A stretch of 64,000 bases of DNA from Flavobacterium sp. K5-23 (GTDB lineage Bacteria; Bacteroidota; Bacteroidia; Flavobacteriales; Flavobacteriaceae). Below the pieces are notes generated by a model. It saw nothing but the letters and a program-made list of their open reading frames with translations, made no database searches and was not told the DNA's origin. Every line of letters begins with the position of its first letter. Positions within the stretch are counted from its first letter, which is position 1. Below are positions 58,832 to 64,000 of this stretch, piece after piece. The translations under genes and the position numbers were made by a program. The DNA lies in the NCBI RefSeq assembly GCF_023278045.1, contig NZ_CP056783.1, positions 1,645,501-1,709,500 on the forward strand, given 5' to 3'.

Positions 58832-59878
58832 ATGAAAAACCTTTCGTGGTTCAATAAAGGAATGTTTATTTTGAACATACTTCTTACCGTTATCACATTT
58901 GTTGCTTATACGTTACCTTTTTTGGCTCCTAAATCATTTCCTTTTTTATCAGTGCTTACCCTTTTTATGCCTTTGTTCTTTATTTTGAATGGGTTGTTTT
59001 TTGTGTATTGGGCTTTTCAATTTAAGAAAAGAATGATATTATCAGGCTTAGTGCTATTAATGGGGATTACTTTTATAAACAAGTTCTACAAATTTTCTGC
59101 TAAAGTATATCCGGAAGACCCTAAAGACTTCATTGTAATGAGTTATAATGTACGCCTGTTTAATTTATTCAAGTGGATTGACAATGATGAAGTGCCTCAA
59201 GAAATTTTGTCTTTTATTAATGATAAAAACCCTGATATATTGTGTATTCAGGAATACTCTACATCCGCTAATATAGATTTAAAAATATACCGTCATAAGT
59301 ATATTTCTATGGAGGGAGATAAGATTAAAACAGGCCAAGCTATTTTTTCTAAATTCCCTATAATAGACCAGGGAAATATTGTTTTTCCAAACTCTAATAA
59401 CAACGTTGTTTTTGCTGATATTAAAAAAGGAAAAGATATTATACGAGTGTATAATATGCACCTACAGTCTATAAAAATATCACCGGATGTAAATGAAATT
59501 TCCGAAAATATTGATGTAATCGATAAAGGGAAATCCCAAATGATGCTATATAGAATAAGCAAGGCTTTTAAGCAACAACAGCAACAAGCCGAAATTTTCA
59601 AGGCTCATAAAAAAGAATGTGTATACCCTATAATAATATGTGGTGATATGAATAACAGTGCTTTTTCCTATGTCTATCGAAATATTAAAGGGAAGCTAAA
59701 AGATTGTTTTGAAGAAGCCGGTGAAGGTTTTGGGCAAACGTATAAATTCAGGTATTATCCTGCCAGAATTGATTATATTTTTGCAGACGAAAAGATGAAA
59801 GTCAAATCGTTTGAGAGTTTTCCCGAATTCGAAAATTCAGATCATTACCCAATAATGACTAAACTGGCTTTTGATTAA
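58832..59878 (+). CDS. Membrane-anchored endonuclease/exonuclease/phosphatase family protein
   Basis: A 348-residue protein with three N-terminal membrane segments (about 8-30, 35-60 and 68-88) and a C-terminal EEP fold. EEP catalytic residues appear in MSYNVRLFN, CIQEYS (metal Glu), CGDMNNSAFS (Asp/Asn pair) and the terminal SDHYPIM (His). EEP enzymes hydrolyse phosphodiesters or phosphoesters of nucleic acids, lipids or inositol phosphates; the substrate here is unknown. It converges with the WbqC gene with only six bases between stops and no hairpin. Confidence 0.92.
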   Translation: MKNLSWFNKGMFILNILLTVITFVAYTLPFLAPKSFPFLSVLTLFMPLFFILNGLFFVYWAFQFKKRMILSGLVLLMGITFINKFYKFSAKVYPEDPKDFIVMSYNVRLFNLFKWIDNDEVPQEILSFINDKNPDILCIQEYSTSANIDLKIYRHKYISMEGDKIKTGQAIFSKFPIIDQGNIVFPNSNNNVVFADIKKGKDIIRVYNMHLQSIKISPDVNEISENIDVIDKGKSQMMLYRISKAFKQQQQQAEIFKAHKKECVYPIIICGDMNNSAFSYVYRNIKGKLKDCFEEAGEGFGQTYKFRYYPARIDYIFADEKMKVKSFESFPEFENSDHYPIMTKLAFD

Positions 59879-59884
59879 ATAAAG

Positions 59885-60508
59885 TTATATAGGAAGTACT
59901 TGATTTTTTAAATAATCTATTGCAAATCTTCCTTCATTGAATATCAAATCAAGAACACTAAGATTGCTGATAAAACCGTGTTTGTCATCAAAAACTTGGG
60001 TGTAGTTTTCGAATACCGACTGGTCTTTTTTGCCATTTACTAAATGTCTCAAATCAGTAATTGAACCTGAATTTATCTCGTGAAAATATTCTGATGTTTT
60101 TTCATATTCGAATTTCATTCTTAAAAATTTAGACACGATTTCAAAAGCATCAAAATTTAAATCCATCAGAAATTTGTGTTTCTTATCATAGACCTTTTGA
60201 ATGTCATCTTCAAAGAATTCAAAAAATGGTGAGTTTCTATACGCTGCTTCAAGTGATTTGAAATGTTGTTTCTGCCAGTCCATATCAGTTTCGATTTGGA
60301 TATCTTTCGTTTTTTGATGCCCGTCTTTAGTATGCTTAACTGGAATGTTCAATAACTGTATCCCATTAGGACTGTATATATAAGTACGGTTGCGATTCGT
60401 TTGTTTCTGGAAGTTGTCTTCCATCTCAAAAGTTATCTTTTCTGCCTGCGCTATAGCAACAAAATGGCTTATTGATGGGAAGTAGGTGGGGTGTAATAAA
60501 ATATTCAT
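59885..60508 (-). CDS. WbqC family protein
   Basis: A 207-residue protein of the WbqC-like family. It begins MNILLHPTYFPSISHFVAIA and contains NRTYIYSPNGIQLLNIPVKH and the conserved DWQKQHFKSLEAAYRNSPFF segment (about 73-92). In other bacteria relatives occur in O-antigen or nucleotide-sugar loci; here it ends the parB-lepB operon, a placement usual in Flavobacterium. The biochemical role is unsettled. It follows lepB after an AT palindrome of about 60 bases. Confidence 0.9.
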   Translation of the reverse strand: MNILLHPTYFPSISHFVAIAQAEKITFEMEDNFQKQTNRNRTYIYSPNGIQLLNIPVKHTKDGHQKTKDIQIETDMDWQKQHFKSLEAAYRNSPFFEFFEDDIQKVYDKKHKFLMDLNFDAFEIVSKFLRMKFEYEKTSEYFHEINSGSITDLRHLVNGKKDQSVFENYTQVFDDKHGFISNLSVLDLIFNEGRFAIDYLKNQVLPI

Positions 60509-60517
60509 CCTTTAATT

Positions 60518-60578
60518 TGTTTAAAGTTTAAAGTTTAAGGTTGTTGTAACTTTAAACCTTAAACTTTAAACATTTTAA
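60518..60578. repeat. Palindromic AAGTTTAAGGTT / AACCTTAAACTT repeat, copy A
   Basis: GTTTAAAGTTTAAGGTT pairs with AACCTTAAACTTTAAAC around TGTTGTAACTTTA. It lies between lepB and the WbqC gene and shares its words with 16916-16963, 17020-17051 and 62157-62216. It may also act as a weak terminator or mRNA stabiliser. Confidence 0.7.
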
Positions 60579-60579
60579 T

Positions 60580-62151
60580 TTAAACTTTATTCTCTTTTCT
60601 TTTTTTCCAGAAAAATTCACCTATAAAAAAGGCTGCTAATGCAATTAAGAAATATTTGAAATAGGATACAGGTTGGCCTTCACCGCTTACCGTTGTGAAA
60701 ACTCTGTTCCATCTAATTTTTGTTAACCATTTACCATTAGTATCCCAACTCATCCATATAAAGACAGGCTTTCCTACGATGTGATTTTCCGGTACATAAC
60801 CCCAATAACGACTATCTTCTGAATTGTGACGGTTGTCTCCCATCATCCAATAATAATTTTGTTTGAATGTGTAATCCTTAACGACTTTGCCATTTAATCT
60901 TATTTCGCTTCCAGTTACTTTAAGGTCGTTCTTTTCACCGTCATCATTCATTTCATATTCAGTGATGATTCTTTTGTAGAAAGGCAATGTTTCAATTGTA
61001 AGAGCTACAGTTTTTCCTGCTTGAGGAATATAAACAGGGCCAAAGTTATCAGCATTCCATTTATTGATATGAGGGAATATTCTATTGTCATCCCCTTTCT
61101 CAATTTCTCTGGTTACTGATAGGATTCCAGGTACATTTTTTAGTCTTTCAGCTCCTGCAGCGGTTAATGCTCTAAAAAACAAAGTGTCTCTTACTTCATT
61201 ATCTTTAAAACCAGCTCCATCTGTTATGTCCATATCTTTTAAAAGATATTCAAAGTCTATTGGAGTTTTTCCGTCTAATGCAACTGCATAAGAAAACTGA
61301 GGTTTAGCTCTTTCAGGCAACTCTAATATTTTCCCGTCGATATAGACTATTCCGTTTTTGATGGATAAGCTGTCTCCAGGAACTCCAACACATCTTTTTA
61401 CGTAATTAGATTTTTTATCGATTGGTTTGTAAGCGTGTCTTTTTGAAGTGTCAAAAAACATATAAACGGTATCTACCGGCCAGTTAAAAACAACAATATC
61501 AGTTCTCTTTATAGCTTCTATTGCAGGTAATCTAAGATAAGGTAATTGCGGAAGGTTAAAATATGATTTTCTTTTCGTCAATGGGATTGAATCGTGTACC
61601 ATTGGTAAAGCAACCGTAGTCATAGGGACTCTTGCCCCGTAATTTACTTTACTTACAAACAAGAAATCACCTATTAGTAAAGACTTCTCTAAAGAGGATG
61701 TTGGTATTGTGTAGGGTTGAACAAAATAAGTATGTACTAGTGTAGCAACAATTACAGCAAAAAGTAATGAGCTTACAGTATCAGCAGCTTTATTTGTAGC
61801 GTTTAAATTTCTGTTTGATTCGTAATTTAATCCCTTTGAATAATTTACATAATAGATGTAAAGTCCAAAAGTTGCTATTCCTAAAAAGGTATCTAAATTA
61901 GATTTTTTACCAAAACTTCTCAGTGTTTCAACCCAAATAACTGGAAACATTATTAAGTTAATGATAGGTATGAAAAGTAATAAGGTCCACCAAGTAGGGC
62001 GGCCTATGATTTTCATCAATACAATGGCGTTATAAACAGGAATAGCTGCTTGCCAACGTTTTCTTCCGGCAGTTTCATATAACTTCCAAGTTCCTAAGTA
62101 ATGAACTATTTGAATAAATAGAAAAAATATAAACCATTGATATACTGTCAT
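60580..62151 (-). CDS. lepB: Signal peptidase I (long Bacteroidota form)
   Basis: A 523-residue signal peptidase I, much longer than the 324-residue E. coli enzyme. Residues 1-110 carry several membrane segments with a GRPTWW-type motif. The catalytic unit starts near residue 140: IPTSSLEKSLLIGDF places the nucleophile at Ser153, and SNYVKRCVGVPGDS supplies the general-base Lys. GDNRHNSEDSRYWG is the conserved domain-E box. A long insert (about 280-420) lies within the fold. A final membrane segment and basic tail end the protein. It cleaves Sec and Tat signal peptides at the inner membrane. It is in the parB-WbqC operon, between dapB and the WbqC gene. Confidence 0.95.
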   Translation of the reverse strand: MTVYQWFIFFLFIQIVHYLGTWKLYETAGRKRWQAAIPVYNAIVLMKIIGRPTWWTLLLFIPIINLIMFPVIWVETLRSFGKKSNLDTFLGIATFGLYIYYVNYSKGLNYESNRNLNATNKAADTVSSLLFAVIVATLVHTYFVQPYTIPTSSLEKSLLIGDFLFVSKVNYGARVPMTTVALPMVHDSIPLTKRKSYFNLPQLPYLRLPAIEAIKRTDIVVFNWPVDTVYMFFDTSKRHAYKPIDKKSNYVKRCVGVPGDSLSIKNGIVYIDGKILELPERAKPQFSYAVALDGKTPIDFEYLLKDMDITDGAGFKDNEVRDTLFFRALTAAGAERLKNVPGILSVTREIEKGDDNRIFPHINKWNADNFGPVYIPQAGKTVALTIETLPFYKRIITEYEMNDDGEKNDLKVTGSEIRLNGKVVKDYTFKQNYYWMMGDNRHNSEDSRYWGYVPENHIVGKPVFIWMSWDTNGKWLTKIRWNRVFTTVSGEGQPVSYFKYFLIALAAFFIGEFFWKKRKENKV

Positions 62152-62156
62152 AATTT

Positions 62157-62216
62157 TTTGTTTAAAATTTAAAGTTTAAGGTTGTTCGTTTTGGAACTTT
62201 AAACCTTAAACTTGAA
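62157..62216. repeat. Palindromic AAGTTTAAGGTT / AACCTTAAACTT repeat, copy B
   Basis: AAAGTTTAAGGTT pairs with AACCTTAAACTT around TGTTCGTTTTGGAACTTTA. It lies between dapB and lepB and is a close relative of the copy after lepB. Confidence 0.7.
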
Positions 62217-62223
62217 AAAGAGT

Positions 62224-62925
62224 TTATTTTAAATTTAACACATCTTTCATTGTGAAAATTCCTTGTTTGCCATTAATCCATTCGGCTGCAATTACGGCAC
62301 CAAGTGCAAATCCTTCTCGATTATGAGCAGTGTGTTTTATTTCTATGGAGTCTACTATTGAGTTGTAATTCACAGTATGTGTTCCTGGAATATTTTCTAT
62401 TCTTTTGGCTTCAATGTGAATTTGATTCTCTTCGGCAGTTTCTAATGTCCAGTTTGTGTAAGTACTGTTTTCGATAATACCTTTAGCCAGAGAAATAGCA
62501 GTTCCACTAGGAGCATCCAGTTTTTGTGTATGATGAATTTCTTCCATATCAACGCTGTAGCTGTCTAGTTTAGACATCATTTTGGCCAAATATTCATTTA
62601 GTTCAAAGAAAATGTTTACACCTAGACTAAAGTTTGAACTTGAAATTAATGCTCCTTTTTTTTCATTACAAAGGGTTTCAATTTCATTATAATGTTCGAG
62701 CCAGCCTGTAGTGCCGGAAATCACGGGAACATTTGCCTCAAAACAATTGGATATATTGCTTACGGCAGCTGTTGGTATGCTGAAATCGATAGCGACATCT
62801 GCATTTGAAAGACCTTCAAAGCTGTTATGAGAGCCTTTTTTCAAGACGATATCATGACCTCTTTCAAGGGCGATACGTTCAATTACTTGCCCCATTCTTC
62901 CGTAACCTAAAAGCGCAATTTTCAT
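62224..62925 (-). CDS. dapB: 4-hydroxy-tetrahydrodipicolinate reductase
   Basis: DapB (233 residues) acts in lysine and diaminopimelate synthesis. The NAD(P)-binding start is KIALLGYGRMGQV. GTTGW, the SSNFSLGVN loop, and the signature EEIHHTQKLDAPSGTA with its catalytic His/Lys are all present. The length is somewhat short, as in other Bacteroidota DapB. It lies four bases after the small membrane protein gene and before lepB. Confidence 0.96.
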   Translation of the reverse strand: MKIALLGYGRMGQVIERIALERGHDIVLKKGSHNSFEGLSNADVAIDFSIPTAAVSNISNCFEANVPVISGTTGWLEHYNEIETLCNEKKGALISSSNFSLGVNIFFELNEYLAKMMSKLDSYSVDMEEIHHTQKLDAPSGTAISLAKGIIENSTYTNWTLETAEENQIHIEAKRIENIPGTHTVNYNSIVDSIEIKHTAHNREGFALGAVIAAEWINGKQGIFTMKDVLNLK

Positions 62926-62929
62926 TCTT

Positions 62930-63130
62930 TTATTTTTTATTTCTTGAATAGTGTAAGATTCCTGCGAATAATAATCCCATTAAAATTCCAGCGATGAATC
63001 CAGAAAAGAAATCATTCATTCTGATGCTATCAAGCCCTTTAATGTCTGAATAGTTTATTAAAGTAATTAATAATAATACTGTAGTAATAATAAAAAAATA
63101 TTTTTTCCCTATTTTATTGATTAATGACAT
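62930..63130 (-). CDS. Small two-span membrane protein in the parB-lepB operon
   Basis: A 66-residue protein with two hydrophobic segments (about 11-27 and 39-60) and a basic end (HYSRNKK). I do not recognise a family with certainty. It sits between DUF5683 (28-base gap) and dapB (4-base gap) and is surely co-transcribed. The position suggests a minor envelope role, unproven. Confidence 0.7.
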   Translation of the reverse strand: MSLINKIGKKYFFIITTVLLLITLINYSDIKGLDSIRMNDFFSGFIAGILMGLLFAGILHYSRNKK

Positions 63131-63158
63131 AATGAGCGTTCTAATTGTTTATTAAAAT

Positions 63159-63719
63159 CTAAAAATTATAATTAAAAGTTAGTCCTACATTTGTCTTTAA
63201 TGTTACATCATTAGGGTAAATAAAGGGATTTACTGATAATTTTTCATTTACATTAAACTGGATTAATGCTGCGTCAACATTAGCATCAATTATATTCAAT
63301 GCGTAAAAGCCCAATGTTATTAAGGCTGATAAATCTCGATTTCGTTGGTAGAATTTTTGACCAGCTATCAAACGACTGTTATCTAGATAAGCAAAATCAT
63401 CATCAGTAAATCCTTCTAGCCTACGTTTATAAGCATCTCTGTACTGATTGTATTTTTTATTGTTGTCAATATAAAAGTATAGACTGGTTCCCATTGCAGC
63501 GTATACAATAGGGATTTTCCAATATTTCTTGTTGTATGCCTGCCCTAAACCTGGCAATATAGCCGAATAAAAAGCTGCCTTTGCAGGAGTTAATGGATCT
63601 ATGTCGATTGACTTTAGCGTGTCTTTAGCTACTAGCGTAGCTTCGGTTTTTCTCTGGGCAAAAACCGTTACATTTCCTATGATGAAAAGAAATAGAACTA
63701 TGGAAACAATTTTGTTCAC
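63159..63719 (-). CDS. DUF5683 domain protein, exported
   Basis: A 186-residue protein with signal peptide (VNKIVSIVLFLFIIGNVTVFAQ region) and hydrophobic segments typical of DUF5683, such as AAFYSAILPGLGQAYNKKYWK and IPIVYAAMGTSLYFYID. The start is GTG, sharing one base with the parB stop (TAGTG), so translation is coupled to parB. The function is unknown; this gene between parB and dapB is a stable feature of Bacteroidota operons. Confidence 0.88.
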   Translation of the reverse strand: MNKIVSIVLFLFIIGNVTVFAQRKTEATLVAKDTLKSIDIDPLTPAKAAFYSAILPGLGQAYNKKYWKIPIVYAAMGTSLYFYIDNNKKYNQYRDAYKRRLEGFTDDDFAYLDNSRLIAGQKFYQRNRDLSALITLGFYALNIIDANVDAALIQFNVNEKLSVNPFIYPNDVTLKTNVGLTFNYNF

Positions 63720-64000
63720 TATCCCTTTATTAATTCAATTATTCTATTAAAATCCTCTTCTGATTGAAAAGGAATGGTAATTTTTCCTTTACCATTAGCG
63801 GCTACTTTAACATCAACTTTACTTCCAAAATAAGTATTGAAAACCTTTTTTTGAGTTTCTTCTATTTCAAATGAAGAAGTTTTTGGTTGAGTTGCAGGTT
63901 TTGGTTTTAAGCTTTCATGGTAATTTTTAACTAAAGCCTCAGTATCACGAACAGAAAGATTCTGGCTAACGATTTTTTGGTAGATGTCCGTTTGAATATC
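63719..64000 (-). CDS. parB: Chromosome partitioning protein ParB, C-terminal part (runs off the window)
   Basis: Ninety-three C-terminal residues are present, starting within the window edge at DIQTDIYQKIVSQNLSVRD. This matches the ParB linker helix SVRDTEALVK, followed by a Lys/Pro/Thr-rich spacer and the dimerisation end FGSKVDVKVAANGKGKITIPF and EEDFNRIIELIKG. ParB spreads from parS and works with ParA and SMC in chromosome segregation. The upstream part, and probably parA, lie beyond 64000. The operon order supports the call. Confidence 0.9.
   Translation of the reverse strand, partial: DIQTDIYQKIVSQNLSVRDTEALVKNYHESLKPKPATQPKTSSFEIEETQKKVFNTYFGSKVDVKVAANGKGKITIPFQSEEDFNRIIELIKG

Overview
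The window reads as a chromosomal segment from a member of Flavobacteriia, most likely Flavobacterium or a close relative. The DNA is AT-rich. Several genes carry the Bacteroidota -7 promoter box TAnnTTTG, and Shine-Dalgarno sequences are largely absent. Lineage markers include a type IX secretion (T9SS) sorting domain, a TonB-dependent receptor with an N-terminal CarboxypepD_reg-like domain, a rhodanese-thioredoxin lipoprotein, an unusually long signal peptidase I, and the gene order parB / DUF5683 / small membrane protein / dapB / lepB / WbqC. No rRNA, tRNA, CRISPR array, intact insertion sequence or prophage was recognised.

Layout. Positions 1-2236 are a gene-poor, repeat-rich accessory strip: the start of an RsbQ-like hydrolase, an orphan signal-peptide ORF, a frameshifted lipoprotein gene and several dispersed palindromic repeats. 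Positions 2237-18401 are mostly housekeeping: htpG, a lipocalin-like lipoprotein with an OmpA lipoprotein, an orphan ABC ATPase, an S9D-like peptidase, a KAS III, a TonB-dependent receptor, argS, ffh, folD and DUF1801. Positions 18402-31432 form the most distinctive block: an unknown signal-less protein, a TPR sensor kinase and LytTR regulator pair, a stefin/cystatin-like protein, a small orphan protein, a phage-tail-collar (MdpB-like) protein, a 2126-residue T9SS adhesin with two sets of tandem repeats, and an outer-membrane barrel protein. Positions 31433-45900 hold corA, rluF (with a decayed copy of its 3' end nearby), Nif3 with a zinc-ribbon-like protein, lpxK-pnp, gapA with a TPR hybrid kinase, lipA, a TonB-like protein, an ECF sigma factor and a GT2. 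Positions 45971-53183 form a minus-strand run of PaiB, murB, asnB, GT4, DUF2461, rhodanese-Trx and recF. Positions 53427-59878 are plus-strand: TPR protein, ribH, mutL, two rhomboid proteases and an EEP-family protein. Positions 59885-64000 hold the minus-strand parB-to-WbqC operon.

How genes may work together. The kinase and LytTR regulator overlap by 8 bases and lie in the middle of the 18.8-31.4 kb block. The cystatin-like and tail-collar genes share an upstream motif placed about 230 bases before each start, and one copy contains a 21-base-period direct repeat of the kind LytTR domains bind. My inference is that this block is a signal-controlled surface or extracellular system: a giant T9SS adhesin, an outer-membrane partner, a tail-collar protein and a putative cysteine-protease inhibitor. 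It is the best candidate here for an undescribed system. The link between its parts rests on position and the shared motif, not on direct evidence.
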